From positions 1 to 64,000 of the forward strand of contig NZ_QOHI01000004.1 in assembly GCF_003319095.1 (NCBI RefSeq): a stretch of DNA of 64,000 nt, written 5' to 3'. The position numbers and the translations under genes are program-made. The notes beneath the pieces are model-generated. The model searched no databases, had not been told where the DNA came from, and saw only the letters and a list, made by a program, of their open reading frames with translations. This document shows, piece after piece, positions 8,311 through 21,906 of the stretch. The stretch is from Blastococcus sp. TBT05-19. Its GTDB lineage: Bacteria > Actinomycetota > Actinomycetes > Mycobacteriales > Geodermatophilaceae. Position 1 is the stretch's first letter. Every line of letters begins with the position of its first letter.

Positions 8311-10072
8311 CGCCCGTCCGGCACCCGCAGCGGGCCGACCGGCGCCCGGACGCCTCTCCGAGCTGCGCATCCGCGGTCTCGGGGCGATCGACGACGTCAC
8401 CCTCGAGCTCGGGTCCGGGCTGACCGTCGTCACCGGTGAGACCGGTGCCGGCAAGACCATGGTCGTGACCGGGCTGACCCTGCTCTTCGGCGGCCGGGCC
8501 GACCCGGGGCGCGTGCGCGCCAGCGGGCGCGCCGGCGTCGAGGGCCGGCTGGAGCTCCCGCCCGGCTCGCCGGTCTGGGAGCGGGCGGCCGATGCCGGCG
8601 CCGACCCCGATGACGACGGCAGCCTGATCCTGGCCCGCACCGTCAGCGCGGAGGGACGCTCCCGCGCCTACCTCGGCGGGCGCAGCGTCCCGGTCGGGGT
8701 GGTCGCCGAGCTCTCCGAGAGCCTGCTCGCCGTGCACGGGCAGACCGACCAGCTCCGGCTGTCCCGTCCCGCCGAGCAGCGCCGCGCGCTGGACCGCTAC
8801 GCCGGCCCCGCGCACCTCGACCTGCTCGAGCGCTACCGGGAGGCCCACCAGCGCTGGCGCGCGCTCACGGCGGACCTCGACCGGCGCCGCGGGCAGGCGC
8901 GCGAGCTCGCCCAGGCGGCCGACGTGCTGCGGCACGGCCTGGAGGAGATCGCCGCCGTCGCGCCCGAGCCCGGTGAGGACGAGGCGCTGGACACCCAGGC
9001 CAAGCGGCTGGCCGACGCCGACGCGCTGCGGGCCGCCGCCGACGAGGCGCGCCTCGCCCTGGTCGGCGACGTCACCGGCGACCTCGGTGGCACCGAGGCC
9101 CCCCAGGACGCCACCGCCGCGCTGGCCATCGCGGAGCGGGCGCTGGCCTCCTCCGACGACCCGACGCTGGTGATGCTGGCCCAGGACCTGGCCGACGCCG
9201 TCGCCGTCGTCTCCGACGTCTCCGCCCAGCTGGCCGGCTACGTCTCCGACCTGGACGCCGACCCGGCCCGGCTCGCCGAGGTGCTGGACCGCCGGGCGGC
9301 GATCACCGCGCTCGTGCGCAAGTACGCCGAGGCCGGCCAGGGCGCGTCCGGCGTGCTGGCCTGGGCCGAGGAGGCGCAGGAGAAGCTCGCACAGCTCGAC
9401 GTCTCCGACGAGGCGCTCGACGCGCTGGCCGCCGACCGGGACGCCGCGCGCGCCGAGGTCGACCGGCTCGGCGGCGAGCTGTCGGCCGGGCGGCGCGCCG
9501 CCGCCGAAGGGTTCGCGGCCGAGGTGGGCGCGGAGCTGGCCGGCCTGGCGATGAAGAGCGCCCGCGTCTCCTTCTCCATCGACAGCCACCCCGAGGAGCC
9601 GGGGCCCGACGGGATCGACGACGTCGCCCTGCTGCTGGCCGCACACCCGGGCGCTCCGGCCCGGCCCGTGCACAAGGGGGCGTCCGGCGGTGAGCTGTCC
9701 CGCGTCATGCTGGCCATCGAGGTCGTGTTCGCCGGTGCCGATCCCGTGCCGGTCATGGTCTTCGACGAGGTCGACGCCGGCGTCGGTGGTCAGGCGGCCG
9801 GCGAGATCGGCCGCCGGCTGGCCCGCCTCGCCCGGGACCACCAGGTCGTCGTGGTCACCCACCTGGCGCAGGTCGCCGCCTTCGCCGACACGCACCTCGT
9901 CGTGGACAAGTCACCGGACACCGGCGCGGGCGTGACGGCCACCGACATCCGGTCGGTCCAGGAGGAGGACCGGGTCCGGGAACTGGCCCGGATGCTCTCC
10001 GGGCTGGCCGACAGCGACACCGGTCAGGCGCACGCCCGGGAGCTGCTGGCCGTCGCCGCGTCCGCTCGGTGA
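8285..10072 (+). CDS. recN: DNA repair protein RecN
   Basis: The 595-residue SMC-like ATPase acts in double-strand break repair. Walker A is TGETGAGKTMVV near residue 55. Two coiled-coil stretches follow (about 155-370), then the ABC signature SGGELSRVMLAIEVV and Walker B PVMVFDEVDAGVGG. The length is typical. The GTG start lies inside the nadK gene (26-nt overlap) with a gggaggtggg ribosome-binding tract, indicating tight coupling. No LexA box is visible because the gene is internal to the operon. Confidence 0.95.
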   Translation: MATRTATPDARPAPAAGRPAPGRLSELRIRGLGAIDDVTLELGSGLTVVTGETGAGKTMVVTGLTLLFGGRADPGRVRASGRAGVEGRLELPPGSPVWERAADAGADPDDDGSLILARTVSAEGRSRAYLGGRSVPVGVVAELSESLLAVHGQTDQLRLSRPAEQRRALDRYAGPAHLDLLERYREAHQRWRALTADLDRRRGQARELAQAADVLRHGLEEIAAVAPEPGEDEALDTQAKRLADADALRAAADEARLALVGDVTGDLGGTEAPQDATAALAIAERALASSDDPTLVMLAQDLADAVAVVSDVSAQLAGYVSDLDADPARLAEVLDRRAAITALVRKYAEAGQGASGVLAWAEEAQEKLAQLDVSDEALDALAADRDAARAEVDRLGGELSAGRRAAAEGFAAEVGAELAGLAMKSARVSFSIDSHPEEPGPDGIDDVALLLAAHPGAPARPVHKGASGGELSRVMLAIEVVFAGADPVPVMVFDEVDAGVGGQAAGEIGRRLARLARDHQVVVVTHLAQVAAFADTHLVVDKSPDTGAGVTATDIRSVQEEDRVRELARMLSGLADSDTGQAHARELLAVAASAR

Positions 10073-10133
10073 CCCGGACCCCGGTCGGGTGACCGGGGGC
10101 TTGCGCCGGGGAGGGCGGGGGTAGGGCCGAGCG

Positions 10134-10850
10134 GTGAGTTGCTTCTCCTCGGTCGACGAGTCCGCGCACTACGGCTTCTCGGTCTGCATGCTCCTCGACC
10201 AGTACCGCGACCAGCTGCGGTGGGAGGACGGCGGGGTCGACGAGCTCGGCTCCGGGGACGCCACGGTCATCGCCGACGTCGTCCGCTCGCTGCCCGGGCT
10301 GCACGTGCACGGCCACGACATCAGCGCCCCGTCGGTGGAGAAGGCGCGCGAGAACATCGCCGAGCGCGGTGTGCCCGACCGGTACACCGTCGAGCTGGGC
10401 GACTTCTTCGACCAGGCCGACTCGGCCGGGGGCGTCCAGGCCCGCACCGTCATCTCCAACCCGCCCTACATCCCGGCACCCGACCGCGACATCCTCATGC
10501 CGGAGCTGTGGGGTGGGGTGCGCGGCAACGACCTGCTGCTGCAGCTGCTCAAGGCCGGCTACGACAACGTCATCGCCGCGGTGGCGAGCTACTCCGACCC
10601 GGCCGGCACCGTGCGCACGGCCGAGGACCTCGGCTACCGGGTGGTCAACTTCCTCGCCATGGCGCTGGACTTCGGGCCCTACAGCAGCGAGCCGAAGGTG
10701 CGCGAGCACATCCGCCGGCTGTGCGCCGAGGGTCACGGCTGGGCGGGGGAGGACGGGTACATGGTCGCCGTCGCCCTCTTCACCCGGGACGCCGACCTCC
10801 CCGCCGACCGCGGCGAGCAGCTGCTGCGTTGTCTCCAGATCACTGCGTGA
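10134..10850 (+). CDS. Class I SAM-dependent methyltransferase with NPPY motif
   Basis: The 238-residue protein carries a Rossmann-type methyltransferase core: VDELGSGDATVIADVVRSL as motif I, VHGHDISAPSVEKARENI as motif II, and SNPPYIPAP as motif IV. NPPY is shared by HemK/PrmC-type glutamine methyltransferases and N6-adenine or N2-guanine enzymes, so the target atom is an amide or exocyclic amine; the substrate is not identifiable. Motif I departs from the usual DLGxGxG. A TAGGGC -10 box lies 6 nt before the GTG, suggesting a leaderless mRNA independent of recN. Confidence 0.78.
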   Translation: MSCFSSVDESAHYGFSVCMLLDQYRDQLRWEDGGVDELGSGDATVIADVVRSLPGLHVHGHDISAPSVEKARENIAERGVPDRYTVELGDFFDQADSAGGVQARTVISNPPYIPAPDRDILMPELWGGVRGNDLLLQLLKAGYDNVIAAVASYSDPAGTVRTAEDLGYRVVNFLAMALDFGPYSSEPKVREHIRRLCAEGHGWAGEDGYMVAVALFTRDADLPADRGEQLLRCLQITA

Positions 10851-10920
10851 GCTGACCGCGGCCAGGAGCCGTTCCCCGACTGCGCTGAGCCGTTCCCGAC
10901 CCTTCTCGGGGACCCTCCGG

Positions 10921-10999
10921 GCCCGCCTCGGCGGGCCGCCTCGCGGGGCGGCTCCGTGACTCGCCTCGGGGAGCCTCCGGCCCCCGCTCGGCGAGTCAC
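10921..10999. terminator. Hairpin cluster between convergent genes
   Basis: The 145-nt gap between the convergent methyltransferase and TetR genes contains stacked GC-rich hairpins. One is a 7-bp stem at 10921-10936 with a 2-nt loop. Another pairs 10956-10965 (GTGACTCGCC) with 10990-10999 (GGCGAGTCAC). The second hairpin overlaps the TetR stop codon. There is no T tract; they may act as a bidirectional terminator of the kind common in high-GC genomes. Confidence 0.5.
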
Positions 11000-11904
11000 C
11001 GGCGCTTGGCGTACCCGGCGAGGCCGAACTGCAACAGGGCCAAGCCGCGACGTCCCTGACGGCGCAGCTCCGCCGCGAGCTCCGGCCCGCTGACGCCCGA
11101 GAGGACCCGGTCGCGGGCCAGCTCCAGCAGCGACGCGTAGAGCCCGAGCACCGCGTGCGCGGCCAGCCACGGCTCGATCTGCCCCGGACGGGCGCCGGTC
11201 TCCTCGGCGATCAGCTCGGCCAGCGAGTCGGTGAGCTCGCCCAGGATCTCCCGCTCGCGGGTCAGCAGCGTGCGGCTGCCCCGGATCACCCGGGCCATCT
11301 GCGCCACGCCGTCGGCGGCCTCCGGTGTGCCGAGCAGGCTCACCGCGGCCACCACGAAGCTGCCCGCGGCCGCGGCCACCGACTCGCCGGCCGGCCGGCG
11401 GCGCACCGCGTCGAGCAGGGCCGCGCGCATCGGCGGGTCGGCGTCGAAGACCAGCCCCTCCTTGACCGGGAAGTGGTTGAACACCGTCTTCTCGACGACG
11501 CCGGCGCGCTGGGCGATCTCCACGACGCTCACCGAGTCGAACCCGCGCTCGGCGAACAGGTCGGTGGCGGCGTCCACGATCCGCGCGCGGGTCTGCTGGC
11601 GGCGGCGCTCCCGGATGCCGGCGCCCCGCGTGCGCCGGGCCCGCGGAGGACCGGTCGGCTCGCCGTCGGTCACCGGTACCGGGGGAGCGGTCGCCACGAC
11701 CTCGCCGGCCGGCTGCGCCGCCGGTGCCTGCGGGACCTCGGGAGCGGGGGCCGACGGCGCCTCGACCGACGGGGCTCCGACCGCGTTCGGCTCGACGGGA
11801 CCGGGAACCGCCCTGATCCGGGCAGGCCCGACCGGCTCGGCCACGTCCTCCTCGTCCCGCTGGAGATCCATCGCCGTCGTCAGGGCACCCGCCACACCAG
11901 TCAC
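10996..11904 (-). CDS. TetR family transcriptional regulator with long N-terminal extension
   Basis: The 302-residue product has a Pro/Ala/Glu-rich, probably disordered N-terminal stretch of about 100 residues. The TetR HTH then follows (ARIVDAATDLFAERGFDSVS, VVEIAQRAGVVEKTVFNHF) and a helical ligand-binding domain. The extension makes it longer than the usual 200 aa. A TAGCGT -10 box (11912-11917 on this strand) ends 7 nt before the GTG at 11904, favouring that leaderless start; an ATG at 11871 is the alternative. It is divergent from steA. The effector is unknown. Confidence 0.82.
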   Translation of the reverse strand: MTGVAGALTTAMDLQRDEEDVAEPVGPARIRAVPGPVEPNAVGAPSVEAPSAPAPEVPQAPAAQPAGEVVATAPPVPVTDGEPTGPPRARRTRGAGIRERRRQQTRARIVDAATDLFAERGFDSVSVVEIAQRAGVVEKTVFNHFPVKEGLVFDADPPMRAALLDAVRRRPAGESVAAAAGSFVVAAVSLLGTPEAADGVAQMARVIRGSRTLLTREREILGELTDSLAELIAEETGARPGQIEPWLAAHAVLGLYASLLELARDRVLSGVSGPELAAELRRQGRRGLALLQFGLAGYAKRR

Positions 11905-12069
11905 GTGCGCAACGCTAGTCACGACTCGGTAACGGTCCCGCTGGACCGCCGACACGGTCACGACGGGCGTGTCGGCCCTTCGTGGTGTCGGGCACTGTGC
12001 GTGACTGAGAGATCGCTGACGCGCGTCGGAGGGTCGTCCCCACAGCTGACCGTGGCAGCATGCAACCTC

Positions 12070-13257
12070 ATGCGCATCGGCACCGTTCGCCGCGGCCGGG
12101 CCCAGGAAGCGGAGCCCGGCATCTCGGGCACCGCACGGCTGGACCGCCGCACGAAGAACCTGACGAAACGACTGCGCCCTGGCGACATCGCCGTCATCGA
12201 CCACGTCGACATCGACCGGGTCAGCGCCGACGCCCTCGTCGGCTGCAAGGTCGCCGCGGTGGTGAACGCCGCGCCCAGCATCTCCGGCCGCTACCCGAAC
12301 CTGGGGCCCGAGATCCTGATCAACGCCGGCATCCCGCTGCTCGACGAGGTGGGCAAGGACGTCTTCGGCAAGCTCAAGGAAGGCACCCACGTCCGGCTCG
12401 ACGGCAACCAGCTGATCGACGACGCCGGCACGGTCGTCGCGGAAGGCACGGCGCACGACACCGCCTCGGTGACCGCCGCCATGACCGAGGCCAAGGCCGG
12501 GCTCTCCGTGCAGCTCGAGGCGTTCGCCGCCAACACCATGGAGTACATGAAGCGGGAGCGCGCGCTCCTGCTCGACGGCGTCGGCGTCCCCGACGTCACC
12601 ACCTCCCTCGAGGGCCGGCACGCCCTCGTCGTGGTCCGCGGCTACGACTACAAGGAGGACCTGCACGCCCTCCGCCCCTACATCCGCGACTACCGGCCCG
12701 TGCTCATCGGCGTGGACGGCGGAGCGGACGCGCTCATCGAGGCCGGTTACCAGCCGGACATGATCGTCGGCGACATGGACTCGGTCAGCGACGACTCGCT
12801 GACCAGCGGAGCCGAGGTCGTCGTGCACGCCTACGCCGACGGGCGCGCCCCCGGCCTGGCCCGCGTGCAGGACCTCGGCGTGGAGGCGATCACCTTCCCG
12901 GCGTCGGCGACCAGCGAGGACATCGCGATGCTCCTGGCCGACGAGAAGGGCGCCAAGCTCATCGTCGCCGTCGGCACGCACGCCACCCTGGTCGAGTTCC
13001 TCGACAAGGGGCGCGGCGGCATGGCCTCCACCTTCCTCACCCGGCTGCGCCTGGGCGGCAAGCTCGTCGACGCCAAGGGCGTCAGCCGGCTCTACCGCAG
13101 CCGCATCTCGACCGCAGCCCTCGTGGTCCTCGTCCTCGCCGCCTTCGTCGCGATCGGGTCGGCCCTCGCCGTCTCCGCGGCCGGGCGCGTCTACCTGGAC
13201 CTGCTGCTCGACCAATGGAACAGCTTCATGTTCTGGCTGGAGAACCTCCTCTCGTGA
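12070..13257 (+). CDS. steA: SteA-type cytokinetic-ring membrane protein
   Basis: The 395-residue protein resembles actinobacterial SteA (M. tuberculosis Rv1697). A soluble domain related to thiamin pyrophosphokinase carries VLIGVDGGADALIEAGYQPD followed by VGDMDSVSD. One transmembrane helix lies near 340-365 (ALVVLVLAAFVAIGSALA), with a short C-terminal tail. In Corynebacterium SteA works with SteB at the division septum to regulate peptidoglycan cleavage. The ATG at 12070 is chosen because the SteA-like sequence begins there; the ribosome-binding site is weak. It overlaps steB by 4 nt. Confidence 0.87.
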   Translation: MRIGTVRRGRAQEAEPGISGTARLDRRTKNLTKRLRPGDIAVIDHVDIDRVSADALVGCKVAAVVNAAPSISGRYPNLGPEILINAGIPLLDEVGKDVFGKLKEGTHVRLDGNQLIDDAGTVVAEGTAHDTASVTAAMTEAKAGLSVQLEAFAANTMEYMKRERALLLDGVGVPDVTTSLEGRHALVVVRGYDYKEDLHALRPYIRDYRPVLIGVDGGADALIEAGYQPDMIVGDMDSVSDDSLTSGAEVVVHAYADGRAPGLARVQDLGVEAITFPASATSEDIAMLLADEKGAKLIVAVGTHATLVEFLDKGRGGMASTFLTRLRLGGKLVDAKGVSRLYRSRISTAALVVLVLAAFVAIGSALAVSAAGRVYLDLLLDQWNSFMFWLENLLS

Positions 13258-14201
13258 TCGACTTCCGCTACCACCTGGTCTCGCTGATCGCCGTCTTCCT
13301 GGCGGTGGCGCTGGGCATCGTCATCGGGACGACGCAGCTGAACCAGCCGATCCTCAACGACATCGAGAACCAGGTCACCGCCCTCGAGAAGGACAAGCGC
13401 TCGCTGGAGGACCGCACCCAGCAGCTGCAGGCCGAGCTCGACACCGCGGAGGGCTTCCAGGAGGCCGTCGCGCCGACGCTGGTCGCCGGTGCCCTCGCCG
13501 ACCGCTCGGTCCTGCTGCTCGCCGCCGACGAGGAGGTCGCGCCGGAGACCGTGGAGCTGGTGACCGCGCTGATCCAGGAGGCCGGTGGCTCGGTCAGCGG
13601 CGTCCTCCGGCTCCGCCCGGAGTACACCGACCCGTCGACGGCGACCAGCCTGCAGAACTACGTCAACGGCAGCGGCCGGCCGGCCGGCGTCGAGCTCCCC
13701 GAGGACGGCGACGCGAGCGTGCTCGTCGCCTCGCTGCTCTCCCAGGTCCTGATGATCCCGCCGGGCGCCCCCGCTCCGGACACCGCCGCCATCTCCTCGG
13801 TCGTCTCCGGGCTGAGCTCGCTGGACGTCCTCCGGCAGGAGAGCTCCTCGGTCGCCCCGGCCAACCACGCGGTCGTCCTGACCTCGGGTGAGATCGAGGG
13901 CGAGGACGTCGACACCCGCACCGCCGCGCTGGTCGAGCTGGTCCGCGCCCTCGACGGCGCGGGCTCCGGGGCCGTCGTCGCCGGGGACGGCGTCTCGGCG
14001 CGCGAGACCGGACTGGTCGGCGTCGTGCGCGCCGACCCGGCGCTGGCCGCGGCCGTCTCGACCGTGGACAACGTCGAGACGGCCGTCGGGCGCATCAGCA
14101 CGGTGCTGGCCCTGGGCCGCGAAGGCCAGGGGACGTCGGGCAAGTACGGCACGGGCGACGACACCCAGCCCGTGCCGCCGGTGCCCGCCGCCGCGCAGTG
14201 A
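13254..14201 (+). CDS. steB: SteB/MctB family membrane-anchored coiled-coil protein
   Basis: The 315-residue protein opens IDFRYHLVSLIAVFLAVALG, the signature of the family that includes mycobacterial MctB (Rv1698) and corynebacterial SteB. A single N-terminal membrane segment (about 8-27) is followed by a coiled coil (about 38-65) and an extracytoplasmic domain. MctB is reported to affect copper tolerance, while SteB is the SteA partner at the septum. The direct steA overlap argues for the SteB role here. The C-terminal 25 residues are Gly/Pro-rich. Confidence 0.87.
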   Translation: MIDFRYHLVSLIAVFLAVALGIVIGTTQLNQPILNDIENQVTALEKDKRSLEDRTQQLQAELDTAEGFQEAVAPTLVAGALADRSVLLLAADEEVAPETVELVTALIQEAGGSVSGVLRLRPEYTDPSTATSLQNYVNGSGRPAGVELPEDGDASVLVASLLSQVLMIPPGAPAPDTAAISSVVSGLSSLDVLRQESSSVAPANHAVVLTSGEIEGEDVDTRTAALVELVRALDGAGSGAVVAGDGVSARETGLVGVVRADPALAAAVSTVDNVETAVGRISTVLALGREGQGTSGKYGTGDDTQPVPPVPAAAQ

Positions 14202-15049
14202 CCGCGCCGAGGACCGGCGCGAGCCGGCTGCTGCCGGCGCTGGCCGGGGCAGGCGCCGCGCAGGTCGCGCTGGCCGGCGCGCGCTCGCTCACCGGGCGTC
14301 CCGCCGGTGCCCCCTGGCGGCGCACGAACTACGCCGGGCGGCCGGTCACCCTCCTCGGCGGGCCGGCGCTGGCGCTGTCGGCCACGGCCACGGCGGTGCT
14401 CGGCGCGCCGACCGGCACCCGCGCCGCCGCCGCCGTCGTCGGCACCGTGTCGGGGTTGGTCGGCGGCTACGACGACCTCGCCGGCGCGCGCCCGGAGCAG
14501 GCCCGGGACAAGGGCCTGGCCGGGCACCTGCGCGCGCTGCGCGCGGGCCGCGTGTCGGCCGGCGCGGTGAAGGTCGCCGGCATCGGCGCGGCCGCCGCCG
14601 TCGCCGCCCTGCTGACCCGCGACCGCGGCCGGGGCGCCGGTGCACTCGTCGACGGCGTGCTGACGACCGGCCTGGTGGCCGGCACCGCCAACCTGCTCAA
14701 CCTGCTGGACCTGCGCCCGGGGCGGGCGGCGAAGGTCGGGGCCATCGCGGCCGCCACGGCGCTCGGCGGGCCGGCGGGTGGGCTCGTCAGCGGCCCGCTC
14801 GGCGCGACCCTGGCCGTGCTGCCCAGCGACCTCGGCGAGCGGGTCATGCTCGGCGACTGCGGCGCCAACGCGCTGGGCTCACTGCTGGGCCTGCGGCTCG
14901 CGGCGATGCCGCACCGCGGCGCGCGGGCCACCGCCCTGGCCGTGATCACCGGTCTCACGCTGGCGAGCGAGAAGGTCAGCTTCACCCGGGTCATCGAGGC
15001 GACGCCGGGTCTGCGGGAACTGGACCGGCTCGGCCGCCTGCCCACGTGA
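14198..15049 (+). CDS. Polyprenyl-phosphate sugar-1-phosphate transferase-like (PNPT/MraY-WecA family) membrane protein
   Basis: The 283-residue, Ala/Gly-rich polytopic protein has degenerate PNPT signatures. VGGYDDLAG matches the catalytic DDxx motif, GTANLLNLLDLRPGRA corresponds to NxxNxxDG, and GERVMLGDCGANALGSLLGL corresponds to the LGDxGs loop. Family enzymes load a sugar phosphate onto polyprenyl phosphate on the inner membrane face. The usual HxH cytoplasmic loop is not evident and the protein is shorter than MraY. It could be a divergent enzyme or a non-catalytic relative. It overlaps steB and the flippase by 4 nt each. Confidence 0.72.
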   Translation: MTAPRTGASRLLPALAGAGAAQVALAGARSLTGRPAGAPWRRTNYAGRPVTLLGGPALALSATATAVLGAPTGTRAAAAVVGTVSGLVGGYDDLAGARPEQARDKGLAGHLRALRAGRVSAGAVKVAGIGAAAAVAALLTRDRGRGAGALVDGVLTTGLVAGTANLLNLLDLRPGRAAKVGAIAAATALGGPAGGLVSGPLGATLAVLPSDLGERVMLGDCGANALGSLLGLRLAAMPHRGARATALAVITGLTLASEKVSFTRVIEATPGLRELDRLGRLPT

Positions 15050-16671
15050 GCGCCCGCCAGGTGGCCCGCGGGGTGGCCGGGGCCGCGGCGCTGATCGCCG
15101 TGCTCACCGTGCTGGCCCGCATCGCCGGGTTCGGCCGCACGCTGGTCTTCACCAACACCGTGGGCGCGGGCAGCACCGGCGACGTCTACCTGGCGGCGAA
15201 CAACGTCCCGAACATCGTCTTCGAGGTCGTCGCCGGGGGGGCGCTGGCCAGCCTGGTCGTGCCCATGCTCGCCGGCGGCATCGCCTCGGGCGACCGCGAC
15301 CAGGTGCGGCGGACGGCGTCGGCGCTGCTCGGCTGGACGCTGCTGGTCCTCACCCCGCTGGCCGTGCTGCTGGCCCTGTTCGCCGAGCCGGTGGCCCGGC
15401 TGCTGCTGGGCGGCGGGGACGAGGCCGAGGTCGCGCTGGCCGCCCGGTTCCTGCTCGTGTTCGCGCCCCAGGTCGTGCTCTACGGCATCGGCATCGTGCT
15501 CACCGGCGTCCTGCAGGCGCACCGCCGCTTCGCCGGACCGGCCCTCGCGCCGCTGATCTCCAGCCTCGTCGTCGCCGGGGCGTACCTGACCTTCGCCGCG
15601 ATCGGGGGCGGCCGCTCCGTCGACGACCTCGGCACGCCGGCCGAGCTCGTCCTCGGCGTCGGGACGACGCTCGGCGTGGTGGCCCTGAGCCTGAGCCTCC
15701 TGCTGCCGATGCGCGGGCTGCGGCTGGGCCTGCGCCCGACGCTGCGCTTCCCGGTCGGCGCCGCGCCGCGGGTGCGCCGCCTGGCCGTCGCCGGCGTCCT
15801 CACCCTCGCCGGCCAGCAGCTGGTGGCGGCGGTCGCGATCCGGCTGGCCAACGACGGCGCTCCCGATGGCACCCAGGTCGCCTACACCGCCGCGCTGACC
15901 GTGTTCCTCCTGCCCTGGGCGGCGCTGGCGGTGCCGCTGGCCACCTCGGCCTACCCGGGGCTCGTGGAGCGCGCCGAGAGCGGCGACGAGCCCGGTTACC
16001 GCCGCGCGCTGGCGCCGGTCGTCGTCCTCACCGTGGCCGCCTCGGCGGTCGCCGCCGCCGCGATCGCCGCGGCCGCCGGACCGCTCGCGCGGGTCTTCCT
16101 CGGTGCGGGGTCGACCGACCAGGTCGCCGCCCTCCGGGACGCGATCCTCGCCTTCATGCCCGGCCTGGTCGGCTACGGCCTGGTCGCCGTGCTCACCCGG
16201 GCGCTCTACGCCCGGGGACTGTGGAAGGCACCGACCGTCTGCGTGCTCGGCGGCTGGCTCCTGGCCGTGGCAGCGGACCTGGTGCTCGCCGGCGCGCTGC
16301 CGGCCGGCGACCGGGCCCTGGCCCTCGCCGCCGGGCACTCGATCGGCGTCACGGCGGCCGGTCTCGGCCTGCTGGTCGTGGTCGCCCGCGTCTCGGGCGG
16401 AGCGGCCCTGCAGGGCCTGCCCCGGGCGGGGCTCGGCGCCCTCGCGGGGGCAGCACTGGGCACCGCGGCCGGGCTGGGCGTGGCCCGGGCCCTCGACGCG
16501 GACCCGGTGCCCGAGGGTGGCCTGCTCGGCACGCTGCTGGCCGGGGTCCTCACCGGGGGCACCGTGCTCCTGGTCGCCGGGGCGGTCATGATGGGCACGG
16601 CGCGCGGGCCGTTGGGCCGCGCGCTCCGGGAGTTGCGGTCGTCGGGCGGTCAGGAGGTGCGCGGTGGCTGA
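15046..16671 (+). CDS. MurJ/MviN-like lipid-linked oligosaccharide flippase
   Basis: The 541-residue polytopic protein belongs to the MOP/MviN superfamily. Its N-terminus LARIAGFGRTLVFTNTVGAG, followed by GDVYLAANNVPNIVFEVVAGG, is the MurJ hallmark. About 14 membrane segments can be counted. Family members move polyprenyl-diphosphate-linked sugars across the membrane. Because its neighbours include a PNPT-like and a GT4 glycosyltransferase, I infer a dedicated envelope-glycan flippase rather than the essential peptidoglycan MurJ. It overlaps both neighbours (GTGA start, 8-nt overlap at the 3' end). Confidence 0.85.
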   Translation: MSARQVARGVAGAAALIAVLTVLARIAGFGRTLVFTNTVGAGSTGDVYLAANNVPNIVFEVVAGGALASLVVPMLAGGIASGDRDQVRRTASALLGWTLLVLTPLAVLLALFAEPVARLLLGGGDEAEVALAARFLLVFAPQVVLYGIGIVLTGVLQAHRRFAGPALAPLISSLVVAGAYLTFAAIGGGRSVDDLGTPAELVLGVGTTLGVVALSLSLLLPMRGLRLGLRPTLRFPVGAAPRVRRLAVAGVLTLAGQQLVAAVAIRLANDGAPDGTQVAYTAALTVFLLPWAALAVPLATSAYPGLVERAESGDEPGYRRALAPVVVLTVAASAVAAAAIAAAAGPLARVFLGAGSTDQVAALRDAILAFMPGLVGYGLVAVLTRALYARGLWKAPTVCVLGGWLLAVAADLVLAGALPAGDRALALAAGHSIGVTAAGLGLLVVVARVSGGAALQGLPRAGLGALAGAALGTAAGLGVARALDADPVPEGGLLGTLLAGVLTGGTVLLVAGAVMMGTARGPLGRALRELRSSGGQEVRGG

Positions 16672-17805
16672 GCAGCTCCTGCTCGACCACCGGGTCACCG
16701 AGGTGCTGGCGACCAGCACCGGCGGGGTGGGCACCCACGTCCGGTCCGTCGTCCCCTCCCTGGTCGCGGCCGGTGCGCGCGTGCAGGTCTGCGGCCCCCG
16801 GGCGACCGACGAGCTCTTCGGGTTCTCGGTCCGCGGCGCCGACTTCACCGCCGTCGAGATCTCCGCCGGCCTCGCCCCGGCCGCCGACGCCCGCGCCGTC
16901 ACGGCCCTCCGGGCTGCTCTCGCCGGCACGGACGTGGTGCACGCGCACGGGCTGCGGGCCGGCCTCGTCGCCGCGGCGGGACGCCGGCTGGCCGGCAGCC
17001 CCGCGCGGCTGGTGCTCACGCTGCACAACGCGCTGCCCGAGGGGGGCGGCCTGCGCCGGCGGGTCCTCGAGCAGGCGGAGCGGGCCACCGTCCGCGCGGC
17101 CGACGTCGTCCTCGCCGCCTCCTCCGACCTCGCCGATAACGCGCGCCGCCTCGGGGCCCGCGACGTCCGGCTGGCCCCGGTGTCCGCCCCGCCCCTCCCG
17201 CCGGCCGGTCGCAGCCGCACCGAGGTGCGAGAGGAGCTCGGTCTCGTCGACGACCGGGCGTTGGTCGTCGCGGTGGGGCGGTTGCACCCGCAGAAGGGCT
17301 ACGACGTCCTGCTCGACGCCGTCGCCCGCTGGTCGGCCGACCTGCGCGTGCGCCCCGCCCCGCTGGTGGTGGTGGCCGGCGACGGCCCGCTGCACGACGA
17401 GCTCGCCGCCCGCATCCGGGACGAGCTGCTGCCGGTGACCCTCCTGGGCCGCCGGGACGACGTCGCCGACCTGCTGGGCGCCGCCGACCTGTGCGTGCTG
17501 CCCTCGCGCTGGGAGGCGCGCTCGCTGACCGCCCAGGAGGCGCTGCGGACCGGGCTCCCGCTGGTGGCGACCGCGGTGGGCGGCCTGCCGGAGCTGCTCG
17601 GCGACGCCGCGGAGCTCGTCCCCGTCGGCGACGCGCGAGCGCTCGCCGAGGCCGTCGTCCGGGTGCTCTGCGACAGCGCCCACGCCGCCGACCTGACCGA
17701 GCGGGGACTGCGCCGCGCGGCGGAGTGGCCCGACGAGGCGGCCACCGCCGCGCACCTGGTGCACCTCTACCGCGAGCTGCTCGACGCGCCGCCCCGGTCG
17801 GGGTC

Positions 17806-17809
<4 letters not shown>
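16664..17809 (+). CDS. GT4-type glycosyltransferase
   Basis: The 381-residue cytoplasmic protein has the GT-B fold of family 4. TSTGGVGTHVRSVVPSL is the N-terminal glycine loop. VVAVGRLHPQKGYDVLLDAV begins the nucleotide-sugar domain. LPSRWEARSLTAQEALRTG has an EARSLTAQE in place of the usual EGFGLVxxE, keeping both acidic residues. The donor and acceptor are unknown. The start GTG overlaps the flippase gene by 8 nt and its stop overlaps the next ATG by 4 nt, so it belongs to the same transcription unit. Confidence 0.85.
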
Positions 17810-21822
<4,013 letters not shown>

Positions 21823-21823
<1 letters not shown>

Positions 21824-21906
21824 TGGGCAGCGAGAACGACAGCGAGCGAGCATCGCAGGGAGCGCCAGCGACCGAGGAGCGGAACGAGCGCGGAGTCGAG
21901 CAGTGA
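21823..21906 (+). CDS. Possible 27-residue coupling ORF between pyrG and the Nudix gene
   Basis: An ATG overlaps the pyrG stop (TGATG) and the reading frame ends at TGA overlapping the Nudix GTG (GTGA). The predicted peptide is charged and Ser/Glu/Arg-rich (begins MGSENDSERASQ). The DNA consists of short GCGAGC/GAGCG-like units, so it may be a repeat-derived spacer that keeps ribosomes moving rather than a functional peptide. No homology is claimed. Confidence 0.3.

Noticed and set aside
10996-13215. 739-codon minus-strand frame read as one large protein
   Set aside because: Only the last part is a TetR regulator. The upstream part is antisense to steA with no recognisable domain.
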